A stretch of 64,000 bases of DNA. It comes from Streptosporangium violaceochromogenes (GTDB lineage: Bacteria > Actinomycetota > Actinomycetes > Streptosporangiales > Streptosporangiaceae). The stretch spans positions 1 to 64,000 of the forward strand of contig NZ_BNBB01000021.1 in assembly GCF_014654615.1 (NCBI RefSeq). Reading direction: 5' to 3'. Position numbers and translations under genes: made by a program. Position 1 is the first letter of the stretch. Each line of letters starts with the position of its first letter. Below the pieces are notes generated by a model. The model was not told the origin of the DNA. It worked only from the letters and a program-made list of their open reading frames with translations, and did not search any database. Below, one piece after another: positions 32,521 to 40,329 of the stretch.

Positions 32521-33659
32521 ACGTCGGCGTGTGCCTCGTGGCGGCACGCCGTACATCGGAACCCGGCCTGAGTGACACGGTTCTCCGCAGCGCGGTGCCC
32601 GCAGCGGGCACACGTGCGGGAGGTGTTGGCGGGGTTCACCGTGATCAGCTCTCGACCGGCGCTTTCAGCCTTGTGTACGAGGATCGTCAGGAACACCCCC
32701 CAACCCGCGTCCAGGATGTTTTTGTTCAGCCCGGCCTTGGCCGCCGCGCGGTTGGGCAGGAACGCGCCCGGCCGGTCGGGGTCTGGTTTCGGCGCCGGGG
32801 CCTTGGTCATGTTCGCGATCCGCAGGTCCTCGCACACGATGACGTCGTAGTCGCGGGCCAGGGCGTTCGCGGCCTTGTGCGCGCCGTCCACGCGTTGACG
32901 GCGGACCTTGCCGTGCAGCGCGGCGACACGGGCAACGGCCTTACGCCGCCGTGCGGAGCCGCGCTTCTTGCGGGCCAGGTCGCGCTGCGCGTCTGCCAGC
33001 TTCCCGGCGGACGCGGCCAGGTGGCGCGGGCTGGCCAGATGCTCGCCGTCGGAGGTGGTCGCCAGCGACGCCACCCCCATGTCCACGCCGACGACCGCGC
33101 CCGTGGCGGGCAGGGGGGAGGCCGGGACGTCGTCGCACGACAGCACCACGAACCAGCGGGAACCCTCCCGCTTGACGCTGATCGTCTTCACCCGGCCGCG
33201 CACGGGCCGGTGCCGGTGGACGCGGACGTGCCCGACGCCCTGGAGGCGGACGAACGTTGCGGCCGGGTGCTCGGGCTGGGAGTCCCACCGGCAGCCGTCG
33301 CCGTCCTTGGGCCAGGTGACGGTGTCGAACCGCCCCCGGCCCTTGAAGCGGGGAAAACCCGGGGTGCGCCCGGCCTTGACGCGGTCGAAGAACGCGCGGA
33401 ACGCCTTGTCGAGGCGGCGCAGGGTGGCCTGCTGGGAGGAGAAGCCCCAGCGTGCCTGGCCGTGCGGGTCGTCGGCGCGGATGTGCTTCAGTTCCGCGGA
33501 CTGGTCGCCGTAGCGGATGCTCACCTTCGCCTTGGCGTAGGCGGTGCGGCGGTGCTCAAGAGCGGCGTTGTACAGGGTCCGGTGGTCGTCCAGGCACGCG
33601 GTGAGCGCGGCCGTCTGCTTGGCGGTGGGGCGCAGCAGGAACTTGTAGGAGCGTCTCAC
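32457..33659 (-). CDS. tnpB: TnpB RNA-guided nuclease (IS200/IS605 family)
   Basis: A 400-aa OrfB/TnpB protein. The split RuvC residues are intact: Asp193 (VVGVDMGVASL), Glu277 (VIVCEDLRIANM) and Asp379 (HADVNAAINI). The zinc finger is 'CARCGHRA...CTACRHEA'. The N-terminal helix-turn-helix region starts 'SYKFLLRPTAKQTAALTACL'. The GTG start overlaps the stop of the small RHH gene (GTGA), so it is translated from the same message. No TnpA is present, so movement would need help from elsewhere. Confidence 0.9.
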   Translation of the reverse strand: MRRSYKFLLRPTAKQTAALTACLDDHRTLYNAALEHRRTAYAKAKVSIRYGDQSAELKHIRADDPHGQARWGFSSQQATLRRLDKAFRAFFDRVKAGRTPGFPRFKGRGRFDTVTWPKDGDGCRWDSQPEHPAATFVRLQGVGHVRVHRHRPVRGRVKTISVKREGSRWFVVLSCDDVPASPLPATGAVVGVDMGVASLATTSDGEHLASPRHLAASAGKLADAQRDLARKKRGSARRRKAVARVAALHGKVRRQRVDGAHKAANALARDYDVIVCEDLRIANMTKAPAPKPDPDRPGAFLPNRAAAKAGLNKNILDAGWGVFLTILVHKAESAGRELITVNPANTSRTCARCGHRAAENRVTQAGFRCTACRHEAHADVNAAINILRAGLALRDAAQAA

Positions 33660-33814
33660 CGCTTCCTGCGCTCCGCACGCAGTCCTTCGGCGAGGAGAAC
33701 GCACGCGGCGGCGTTGATCGAGATGCCGGTGCGTGCGGCGTATTCCTCGATCTGCCGCTTCAGCTCCGGTGAGACGCGGAGGTTCAGCGACTCGCGGGGC
33801 GCTCCTCTAACCAC
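33656..33814 (-). CDS. small ribbon-helix-helix protein upstream of tnpB
   Basis: A 52-aa frame missed by simple length cut-offs: 'RGAPRESLNLRVSPELKRQI' then 'EEYAARTGISINAAACVLLA' and a basic end. This is a CopG/Arc-like RHH pattern (beta strand ESLNLRVS, two helices). Its stop codon overlaps the tnpB start (GTGA). The start at 33814 (GTG) or 33820 (TTG) lacks a Shine-Dalgarno. It probably binds the element's left end or its own promoter and limits tnpB expression. Confidence 0.65.
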   Translation of the reverse strand: MVRGAPRESLNLRVSPELKRQIEEYAARTGISINAAACVLLAEGLRAERRKR

Positions 33815-33982
33815 AACCAAAACGCTACCACATTTTGATCACGGAAAGGGGGGAGCGCGGATTCCCCCGCCAGCTAAAGCAGGCGGTCCCCTCCGCGCGG
33901 GCCTGATGGACCGTTTTACCCATGCCTCACGGTGCCGTGGATATCGTCGTTCTCAACGAGTGGGCAAGTGAATCGAGGCAGT

Positions 33983-34996
33983 GTGAGGGTGGACGTCTCG
34001 GCCGGCAGGGATGTGGTGGGTGGTGCGATCGTGACCCCGCGACGGCGCGGAAGGCTCTCCGGGATTCCCCGGTCCCTGGTCTGGGCCGCGATCACCCCGT
34101 TCGCCGCCTGGGCGGTGGCCAGGGTGGCCGGGCTGGAGCGCGGGTCGCTGACCACCCAGCTCATGACCGCCACGCCGTACGCGGCGGTGGGTTCGCTCGT
34201 CCCGGTGCTGCTGGCCTCGGTGAGCCGCAACCGCGCGGCCACGGCCGTGGCGCTGATCACCGCCGCGGCGCTCGGCGTCAGCGTGGTTCCCCGGGCCGTC
34301 GGCTCCGCGGAGGCGACGCGGGGGACACCGTTTCGGGTGCTCTCCCTCAACATGCTGTTCGGCCACGCCGAGCCCGGCGCGGTGATGGACCTCGTCCGGC
34401 GCCTGCGGCCGGACGTGCTGAGCGCCCAGGAGCTGACCCCCGGCATGGTCGAGGAGCTGGACACGGCCGGGCTGAAGGACCTCATGCCCCACCGGGTGCT
34501 GCAGGAGGCCTGGAGCGCGAGTGGCAGCGGCCTGTACTCCGTCCACCCGCTCACCCCGCTGGAGAACCTGTTCCGGCCGATCGGGCACAACATGCCCGCC
34601 GCCGTGATCACCGTTCCCGGCGCCGGGAAGATCGAGTTCGTCGACGTGCACCCCTTTCCACCGCTGGGCAGTCAGGTGCACGACTGGACGGCGGCCCTGG
34701 ACTCCTTTCCCGCGGCCTCACCGGACCGTCTCCGCGTCTTCGCCGGCGACTTCAACGCCAGCCTCGACCACACCGCGATGCGCCGTTTTCTCGGCCGGGG
34801 ATACGCGGACGCGGCCGACCGGGCCGGTCAGGGGCTGATCCCGACCTGGCCCGCCAACCACAGGATTCCGCCGATCATCACCATCGACCACGTCGTGGTG
34901 GACCAGAGGGTGAACGTGGGCGCGGTGAGCGTTCACACCGTCCCCGGCACCGACCACCGGGCGGTCTTCGCCGACCTGCGCCTGCCCCCGCTCTAA
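33983..34996 (+). CDS. endonuclease/exonuclease/phosphatase family protein
   Basis: A 337-aa membrane-linked EEP-superfamily protein. The N-terminal third has two to three hydrophobic segments ('WAAITPFAAWAVARVAG', 'VALITAAALGVSVVP'). The EEP domain follows, with 'RVLSLNMLFG', 'PDVLSAQELT' (metal-binding Glu), 'VFAGDFNAS' (GDFN) and 'TDHRAVFADL' (terminal Asp-His). All catalytic landmarks are present, and the domain would be extracytoplasmic. Start uncertain: this GTG follows GAGG; another lies further in. Confidence 0.8.
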   Translation: MRVDVSAGRDVVGGAIVTPRRRGRLSGIPRSLVWAAITPFAAWAVARVAGLERGSLTTQLMTATPYAAVGSLVPVLLASVSRNRAATAVALITAAALGVSVVPRAVGSAEATRGTPFRVLSLNMLFGHAEPGAVMDLVRRLRPDVLSAQELTPGMVEELDTAGLKDLMPHRVLQEAWSASGSGLYSVHPLTPLENLFRPIGHNMPAAVITVPGAGKIEFVDVHPFPPLGSQVHDWTAALDSFPAASPDRLRVFAGDFNASLDHTAMRRFLGRGYADAADRAGQGLIPTWPANHRIPPIITIDHVVVDQRVNVGAVSVHTVPGTDHRAVFADLRLPPL

Positions 34997-35005
34997 AGAC
35001 GTGCC

Positions 35006-35100
35006 CTGATCGGCCTGATCGGCTCTGACCGCGCTTTGACCACGCCTCGATCAGCCGTGATCACATCCTGATCAGCCCTGACCGCGCCCTGATCACGCCG
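35006..35100. repeat. degenerate CTGATC/CTGACC repeats
   Basis: Six to seven irregular copies of a unit like CCTGATC(A/G) or TCTGACCGCGC fill the gap between the EEP gene and the convergent transferase gene. The core TGATCA is palindromic. They may form a terminator-like or protein-binding region, or be slippage products. Confidence 0.45.
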
Positions 35101-35125
35101 CCCGCGCCCCGGGCGGACAACGCGG

Positions 35126-35731
35126 TCACGGCGACAGCAGCGCGCGGGTGTTGTCCCAGCCCTCAAGGCCGGGGTCGAGAACGCCGACGTCGCCGGGGGC
35201 ACGCAGGCGGTGCCAGCCGGGCCCGGCGGCGACCGTCCGGGGGGCGGGGGCCGCGGCGCGCAGGTTCCGGACCGGGTCGGGGTCGTCGAAGCCCACACGG
35301 GCCCAGTTCAGAAGAGGCAGGTGGGCCGCTATCGCGACGGCGCCGCCGCCCGCGGCCGGGCAGACGGCCACGCGGGCCCTGCCCAGCCTCCGGAAGAGCT
35401 TGCCGATCAGCAGGGGCGGCAGATCGGGCGCGTCACCGCTCACCAGGACCGCCTGCCCCCCGTACGGCAGAGCGGCGAAGGCGGCCTCGACCAGGGCGGC
35501 ACCGGACAGGTCGGGGATCTCCACGACGGGGGTGCCGGGCCAGACGATCTCGTCCATCCCCGGCACGCTCGTCAGCAGGACGGGGGCGACGAGGTCGAGC
35601 CCGGCGACGACCTCGTAGGTGTCCTCGGCCGCGGCCCTCAGAAACTCCCCGGGGTCGACTCCCGGCGGGGCCGCCGCCGACGTCGAGGAGGTGACGACGA
35701 CCGCCGCCACCCGCCCGGGTTCCGATGTCAA
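35126..35731 (-). CDS. DUF2064-like glycosyl/nucleotidyl-transferase
   Basis: A 201-aa protein resembling the DUF2064 (TIGR04282) transferase group: an N-terminal Rossmann-like strand (RVAAVVVTSST), 'AFAALPYGGQAVLVSGDAPD' and 'LPPLLIGKLFRRLGRARVAV'. I infer a TTG start at 35731: GGAGGA lies five to six bases upstream, and the codon overlaps the stop of the upstream peptidase gene (TTGA). The open frame extends far into that gene, which is an artefact. Substrate unknown. Confidence 0.6.
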   Translation of the reverse strand: MTSEPGRVAAVVVTSSTSAAAPPGVDPGEFLRAAAEDTYEVVAGLDLVAPVLLTSVPGMDEIVWPGTPVVEIPDLSGAALVEAAFAALPYGGQAVLVSGDAPDLPPLLIGKLFRRLGRARVAVCPAAGGGAVAIAAHLPLLNWARVGFDDPDPVRNLRAAAPAPRTVAAGPGWHRLRAPGDVGVLDPGLEGWDNTRALLSP

Positions 35732-36267
35732 TATTCCTCCGCGGTTCCGCTGGCCGCCACGGAGAATCCTTCGAGGAATCCGCGTGCCCGCTCGGCCTTG
35801 GGATATTGTTCCACCAGCGACCAGAAACGGGGACCGTGGCTCGGCACCAGGAGGTGCGCGAGCTCGTGCACGATCACGTAGTCGACCACCCACGACGGCA
35901 TGCCCCGAAGCCTCGTGGAGATCCTGATGGTGCCGTGGTCGGGGGTGCACGAGCCCCAGCGGTGGTGCTGGTTGTCGACCCACCTCACGCTCGAAGGGCT
36001 CGCCCGCCCGCCGAGGTAGCGGGCCGACAGCTCACGGGCCCGTTCGAGAAGGTCGTCGTCCGACGGGCGTCTTCGCTGCTCCTTGGCCGCGAGCCGGTCG
36101 AGCATCCGGCGCACCCATTGCTCCTCGTCGATGCTGCTCAGCCCGGCGGGGAGCAGCACGACCGTCTTCTCGCCGTCGCGGTACGCGGAGACCGTCCGCC
36201 GGCGGCGAGAACTTCGGCGGACCTCGACTGTCTCGGGGGGCACATCTGAACGGTAGCCGAGAATCAC
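35728..36267 (-). CDS. YgjP-like (M48-related) metallopeptidase
   Basis: A 179-aa protein of the YgjP/DUF45 family. The zinc motif is 'VIVHELAHLLVPSHGPRFW' (HExxH plus a downstream His). The family landmark 'RWGSCTPDHGTIRISTRL' precedes it. These proteins are soluble and of uncertain substrate. GTG start at 36267; a second GTG eight codons in is possible. It is translationally coupled to the DUF2064-like gene. Confidence 0.85.
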   Translation of the reverse strand: MILGYRSDVPPETVEVRRSSRRRRTVSAYRDGEKTVVLLPAGLSSIDEEQWVRRMLDRLAAKEQRRRPSDDDLLERARELSARYLGGRASPSSVRWVDNQHHRWGSCTPDHGTIRISTRLRGMPSWVVDYVIVHELAHLLVPSHGPRFWSLVEQYPKAERARGFLEGFSVAASGTAEEY

Positions 36268-36639
36268 GAATTCACACCAGAGGGCCGAGCGCGTTATGGC
36301 TGGTCAATCCCTGTTCACCGGCGGTTCCGCACGACCGGCCGGGGACGGGAACGACCCGATGAATCATCGCCGGGCGGGCCCGCCCCGGTCCTCCCCCGGC
36401 TCCCACCGGGCTTTCACCCGCCCTCACCGGGGCGGGAGTGCTCCCGCCGGCCCGTTTCGTCGGCTCTTCCGGCACCCGCCGCGGCCGGATGTGCGGCGAC
36501 GGCGAAAGTTATCCACAGGCCGCGGAAACCCCGTCCGTGATCTCGACGCGCTGTGACACGCTGCACACCCCGCGAGAAACGGCCCCCGTCCGGCGTCACC
36601 CCCGGCCGGGGCCGGAAGGCCCCCACCCGAGGAGATCCG
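36268..36639. other. divergent intergenic region, no gene seen
   Basis: Between the peptidase and ThiF-like genes, which point away from each other, so promoters for both should lie here. A single DnaA-box-like TTATCCACA (36509-36517) is present, without others nearby. It ends in the Shine-Dalgarno GAGGAG (36629-36634 region) of the ThiF-like gene. Confidence 0.45.
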
Positions 36640-37740
36640 ATGAGGCCACGCCTGAAGCCCGCCCTGCGCCGCATCGCGCGCGACGAGCGTACCGTGCAGT
36701 TCGGCCTGCACCCCCGGCGCGCGATGGTGCTGACCGGCCTTGAGCCCGAGGTCCGCCGCTGGGTCGAGAGCCTGGACGGCGTGCGCGACGTGACCGGGGC
36801 GCTGGCAGGGGCCGTCGAGGCGGGCATCGGCGAAGATCGGGGCCGTGCCCTGCTCGACCTGCTGGTCGGCCGGGGAGTGGTGGACGACGCGGCGACGCGC
36901 CCCGGTCCGCTGCGGGGGCTCACGCTCGCCGAGCGAGACCGGCTCCAGCCCGACCTCGACGCGCTCTCCCTGGCCCCCGGCACCGTCGACGGCGGTCTCG
37001 CCACGCTGGCGCGCAGGCGCGACGCCCGGGTGCGGGTCTACGGGGCCGGGCGGGTGGGGGCGCAGATCACCGCCCTGCTCGCCGCCGCCGGGGTCGGCGG
37101 GCTGTGCGTCGTCGACCCCGGCACGGCCCGCCCCAAAGACGTCGTCCCCGGCGGGCTGACCTGGGCGCAGGTCGGCATGAGCCGACAGGACGGCGCGGTC
37201 GCGGTGGCCAGAGAGCTGGCGCCCTCGGTCACCGCGTGGACCGGTGACCGAGCCTCTCACCCGGCCGACGGCGCCCGGCCTCCCGACCTGGCGGTGCTCG
37301 CGCCCGTGGGGCCGCTGGACGGCCTGCTGGCCACCGAGCTCCTCGCCTGGAAGGTCCCCCACCTGCTGGTGACCGCCTACGAGGGCTTCGGGTCGGTCGG
37401 CCCCCTGGTGCTTCCCGGGCGGAGCGCCTGCCTGCGCTGCCTGGACCTGACACGACGCGACCGCGATCCCGGGTGGCCCGTCGTCAGCGCCCGGCTCGGC
37501 GGCTTCCCCGCGGGGGAGATAGCCTGCGACACAGTGATGTCGACGCTGGTGGCGGCGGTGGCCACCGGCCACGCGCTGACATTGATCGACGGCGGGGAAC
37601 CGGCTGTGACCAACGGCACAATGGATGTGTTACCTGATGGGATATGGAAGCGGCGATCCTGGAGTGTTCATCCTCGATGTCGTTGCTTCCGAAACAACCC
37701 GGGTTCGCTAACAATGGTCGCGTCGGCTACCTGCCACTGA
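36640..37740 (+). CDS. ThiF/E1-like adenylyltransferase-fold protein
   Basis: A 366-aa protein with a winged-helix-like N-terminus (about 1-90) and a ThiF/MoeB-type Rossmann domain: 'VRVYGAGRVGAQITALLAAA' at about 130-150. Two Cys pairs suggest structural zinc: 'CLRCLD' and 'HPRCRC'. It resembles the cyclodehydratase/leader-binding partners of azoline peptide systems, but no YcaO or precursor gene lies next to it. In many actinomycetes this gene sits beside the ABC1 kinase and whiB7, so it may have a housekeeping role. The ATG follows GAGGAG. Confidence 0.75.
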   Translation: MRPRLKPALRRIARDERTVQFGLHPRRAMVLTGLEPEVRRWVESLDGVRDVTGALAGAVEAGIGEDRGRALLDLLVGRGVVDDAATRPGPLRGLTLAERDRLQPDLDALSLAPGTVDGGLATLARRRDARVRVYGAGRVGAQITALLAAAGVGGLCVVDPGTARPKDVVPGGLTWAQVGMSRQDGAVAVARELAPSVTAWTGDRASHPADGARPPDLAVLAPVGPLDGLLATELLAWKVPHLLVTAYEGFGSVGPLVLPGRSACLRCLDLTRRDRDPGWPVVSARLGGFPAGEIACDTVMSTLVAAVATGHALTLIDGGEPAVTNGTMDVLPDGIWKRRSWSVHPRCRCFRNNPGSLTMVASATCH

Positions 37741-37803
37741 CGGGCACCACACCGAAGGGAGGGAGCGGCGTCTCACCGTACGGGAGACACGCCGCAAAAC
37801 AAG

Positions 37804-39144
37804 GTGAGCGACCTTCCGCGCCGCGCAGTCACGCGATCCGCCAAGCTGGCGGCCCTGCCGATCGGGTTCGCCGGCCGCACCGCCCTCGGGCTGGGAAAAC
37901 GCATCGGAGGCAAGTCCGCGGAGATCGTCGCCCAGGAGATCCAGCAGCGTACGGCCGAGCAGATCTTCAAAGTCCTCGGAGAGCTCAAGGGCGGGGCGAT
38001 GAAACTCGGCCAGGCGCTGTCCATCTTCGAGGCCGCGCTGCCCTCCGAGATCGCCGGCCCCTACCGGGCGACCCTGACCAGGCTCCAGGACTCCGCGCCG
38101 CCCCTGCCCGCGAGGACGGTGCACAAGGTCCTCGTCGAGCAGCTGGGCGACGACTGGCGAGAGAACTTCCTGTCGTTCAACGACCGGCCGGCCGCCGCCG
38201 CCTCGATCGGGCAGGTGCACAAGGGCGTCTGGCACGACGGCCGGACGGTCGCGGTCAAGATCCAGTACCCCGGGGCGGGCAGCGCGCTGCTCTCCGACTT
38301 CACCCAGATCTCCCGGCTCGGAAAGCTCTTCGGGGTGTTGCTGCCCGGCCTCGACATCAAGGCCGTCCTCAGCGAGCTGCGTGAGCGGGTTGCCGAGGAG
38401 CTCGACTACCTCCGGGAGGCCGAGGCGCAGCACGCCTTCGCCCTGGAGTTCAAGGACGACCCCGACTTCATGGTCCCGGACGTCATCGCCGCCAACGAGC
38501 AGGTGCTCGTCTCCGAGTGGGTGGACGGCACCCCGCTGTCGCGGATCATCAGCGACGGCACCCAGCGAGAGCGTGACCGCGCCGGGCTTCAGCTCGTCCG
38601 GTTCCTCTTCAGCTCGCCCGCGCGGGTCGGCATGCTCCACGCCGACCCCCACCCGGGCAACTTCCGGATCCTCGACGACGGCCGGCTGTGCGTGCTCGAC
38701 TTCGGCGCCGTCAACCGGATGCCCGACGGCTATCCCCCCGTCTTCGGAAAGCTGACCCGCATCTTCAACAACGGTGACATGGAGCAGGTGATTCAGGGCC
38801 TGCGGGACGAGGGGTTCATCCTCCCGCACATCGAGGTGGACACCGAGGCCCTGCGGGCCTTCCTCGCCCCCTACATCGAGCCGACCGCGGTGGAGGAGTT
38901 CACCTTCAGCCGCGAGTGGCTGCAGGAGCAGGCGGCCACGGTCACCGACCTGCGGCCCGGCAACGTGGTGCGCCAGCTCAATCTGCCGGTGTCCTACGTC
39001 CTCATCCACCGGGTGCACGCGGCCGGGGTGGGGGTGCTCTGCCAGCTCGGCGCCACGGCCCGCTTCCGCCAGGAGGTGATCCGCTGGGTTCCGGGCTTCG
39101 CGGACGACGACGTCGAGGGACGGCCCGCCGCCGCGGCGAGCTGA
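37804..39144 (+). CDS. ABC1/AarF/UbiB-family atypical kinase
   Basis: A 446-aa protein of the ABC1 family (Rv3197 type). Landmarks: 'GGAMKLGQALSIFEAALP' (the KxGQ motif), 'AAASIGQVHKGVW', the ATP-binding 'TVAVKIQYPG', catalytic 'HADPHPGNFRIL' and 'VLDFGAVNRM' (DFG). In other bacteria the family supports quinone synthesis; in mycobacteria the gene is linked to the WhiB7 region. GTG start in a weak ribosome-site context. It ends at a shared terminator. Confidence 0.9.
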   Translation: MSDLPRRAVTRSAKLAALPIGFAGRTALGLGKRIGGKSAEIVAQEIQQRTAEQIFKVLGELKGGAMKLGQALSIFEAALPSEIAGPYRATLTRLQDSAPPLPARTVHKVLVEQLGDDWRENFLSFNDRPAAAASIGQVHKGVWHDGRTVAVKIQYPGAGSALLSDFTQISRLGKLFGVLLPGLDIKAVLSELRERVAEELDYLREAEAQHAFALEFKDDPDFMVPDVIAANEQVLVSEWVDGTPLSRIISDGTQRERDRAGLQLVRFLFSSPARVGMLHADPHPGNFRILDDGRLCVLDFGAVNRMPDGYPPVFGKLTRIFNNGDMEQVIQGLRDEGFILPHIEVDTEALRAFLAPYIEPTAVEEFTFSREWLQEQAATVTDLRPGNVVRQLNLPVSYVLIHRVHAAGVGVLCQLGATARFRQEVIRWVPGFADDDVEGRPAAAAS

Positions 39145-39226
39145 GCGCCGGCGAGCCTTCCGCCCCGGGAAGGTTCACAGAAGGGACGAAAGCAACAGGG
39201 AGCCAAGAGGGGCACCAAAGGCCAGC

Positions 39227-39253
39227 AGGGGTGGCCCGGAGCGGGCCACCCCT
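39227..39253. terminator. bidirectional terminator
   Basis: AGGGGTGGCCCG-GAG-CGGGCCACCCCT, a perfect 12-bp stem between the convergent ABC1 kinase gene and the small basic gene ending at 39268. It probably ends both transcripts. Confidence 0.8.
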
Positions 39254-39267
39254 TGGGGTACCGGTGG

Positions 39268-39462
39268 TCAGACGAGACGCAGAAGCGCGTGGCGCAGGCT
39301 CAGGGAGGCGCGCTCGACCTCGCGGCGCGCACGCCGTGCCCGCAGAAGGTCGCGCGCACGCCGATGCTCCTCCGCCTGGCGGTGGCGGGTCTGTATTCGC
39401 TCACGCACCAGTTCTTCGTGAACGGAAGGTGTACCGAAGCCGCGGGTGCTGAAGTAGGTCAT
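39268..39462 (-). CDS. small basic protein downstream of whiB7, 64 aa
   Basis: Begins MTYFSTRGFGTPSVHEELVR and continues as a long, Arg-rich helix (RHRRARDLLRARRARREVER in part). The ATG follows AAGGACC. It lies 70 bases beyond the whiB7 stop on the same strand and is likely co-transcribed. No family recognised; nucleic-acid binding is possible from the charge. Confidence 0.65.
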   Translation of the reverse strand: MTYFSTRGFGTPSVHEELVRERIQTRHRQAEEHRRARDLLRARRARREVERASLSLRHALLRLV

Positions 39463-39532
39463 CGTAGGTGGTCCTTTCGGGAGGGGCACAGGAGTTCTCA
39501 GAGTTTTTGGGGAAGGCCGGGCCCTGCCGGTG

Positions 39533-39802
39533 TCAGGCCGCGACCGGGGTCTTGCGGGGACGGCCGCGAGGGCGCTTCTTCGGGACGACGACGCCTCGCA
39601 GGATGAGCTCGCCGCCCCAGACACCCCAGGGCTCCTCGCGCTCAAGCGCGCGGGCCAGGCATGCCTGCCGGATCGGGCAGCGTCCGCAGAGCGCCTTGGC
39701 GAACTCCACGTCCTCGGGAGACTCCGCGAACCAGAGGTCGGGGTCGGTACGACAGGGGATTACGGCTTCGTCGATCAGGTCCATGATCGTCTGGGCCCCC
39801 AT
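39533..39802 (-). CDS. whiB7: WhiB7-type redox-sensing transcription factor
   Basis: An 89-aa WhiB protein with the four Fe-S Cys at 17, 39, 42 and 48 (PCRTDP, ALCGRCPIRQAC), the 'EEPWGVWGG' turn and a C-terminal AT-hook 'KKRPRGRPRK', which distinguishes WhiB7. It partners the housekeeping sigma factor and activates antibiotic-resistance genes and itself. The ATG at 39802 is preferred because GAGAGG lies eight bases upstream; a GTG three codons earlier lacks spacing. Upstream lie a leader ORF, an attenuator and a WhiB7-type promoter. Confidence 0.92.
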   Translation of the reverse strand: MGAQTIMDLIDEAVIPCRTDPDLWFAESPEDVEFAKALCGRCPIRQACLARALEREEPWGVWGGELILRGVVVPKKRPRGRPRKTPVAA

Positions 39803-39878
39803 CTGCTTCACCTCTCAGTTAGGTATTGATCTTTGGTTACCTCTGGGTGGGGGGACAGGAATGCCGGGGCAAACAAGA

Positions 39879-39910
39879 AGGCCGCGGATCCTGGTGCGGA
39901 TCCGCGGCCT
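39879..39910 (-). terminator. attenuator between leader ORF and whiB7
   Basis: AGGCCGCGGATCC, 6-base loop, GGATCCGCGGCCT: a perfect 13-bp stem, followed on the minus strand by TCTTGTTTG. It lies between the leader ORF stop (39927) and the whiB7 start, so it would end transcription before whiB7 unless bypassed. Confidence 0.8.
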
Positions 39911-39919
39911 GAAGGCTCT

Positions 39920-39947
39920 CAACCGGTCAGGTTATGACCGGAGGTTG
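39920..39947 (-). promoter_or_regulatory. hairpin over the leader-ORF stop codon
   Basis: CCGGTCA/TGACCGG stem with a 5-base loop, extendable by CAA/TTG. The leader ORF's stop codon lies inside one arm, so a ribosome finishing or stalling on the leader would hold this hairpin open. It sits just before the attenuator and is a plausible antitermination switch. Confidence 0.55.
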
Positions 39948-40220
39948 CCTCCAGGGATACGGACCACGCGAACCACCACGTGCGATGTGCTTGGTCGGTG
40001 CGTAGCCGGCGCCGGGAGCCGGGACGGCCACGACACCCGTCGCCGCGAAAGCGGTCAGGGCGCGCGGACGGCCGGTCGGCACCTGCGTCTGGACGGACTG
40101 CTCTCGGCGGAGCTGGGTGGCCACACCATCGGCGAGGAGAGCCTGGCCGTGGAGGGACGGGAACGCGCCCGGACGCGCGGAAGCGAGCCCGAACCGGGAC
40201 CGCATCAGTTGCTTCTTCAC
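39927..40220 (-). CDS. whiB7 leader ORF
   Basis: A 97-codon frame starting MKKQLMRSRFGLASARPGAF at a GTG that has GGAGGTGA nine bases upstream, between the whiB7 promoter and the attenuator. The composition is not clearly that of a folded protein. In mycobacteria and streptomycetes whiB7 is preceded by a leader ORF whose translation controls attenuation. This frame fits that position but is longer than most. Only part of it may be needed. Confidence 0.55.
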   Translation of the reverse strand: MKKQLMRSRFGLASARPGAFPSLHGQALLADGVATQLRREQSVQTQVPTGRPRALTAFAATGVVAVPAPGAGYAPTKHIARGGSRGPYPWRQPPVIT

Positions 40221-40279
40221 CGTGGACTCACCTCCATTCGTCGATCGCCGGACAGGATCGTCCGACTTGCTTGACCATG

Positions 40280-40320
40280 ACCCTAAACCCCGGTAGCCGG
40301 GGCGGGCAACATATTTTCCA
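40280..40320 (-). promoter_or_regulatory. whiB7 promoter with AT-rich WhiB7 site
   Basis: On the minus strand TTGCCC (40309-40304), an 18-base spacer and TAGGGT (40285-40280). Immediately upstream of the -35 is TGGAAAATATG (40310-40320), the AT-rich element that WhiB7's AT-hook reads at its own promoter. Positive autoregulation follows from family knowledge. Confidence 0.7.
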
Positions 40321-40329
40321 CCTGCGGTT

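Larger units (their letters stand above)
32421..33886 (-). mobile_element. IS200/IS605-type element carrying tnpB only
   Basis: tnpB with no tnpA, bounded on the right by a subterminal hairpin and GTCAC (32421-32449). On the left a CCGCC...GGCGG hairpin with GCTAAAGC in the loop (33867-33886) is a candidate left-end structure. The element lies between the Nudix gene and the EEP-family gene. The exact left boundary is uncertain. Confidence 0.6.

Noticed and set aside
36509..36517. TTATCCACA, a DnaA-box match that might mark an origin
   Set aside because: It is a single box with no cluster, no AT-rich unwinding region, and no dnaA or dnaN nearby.
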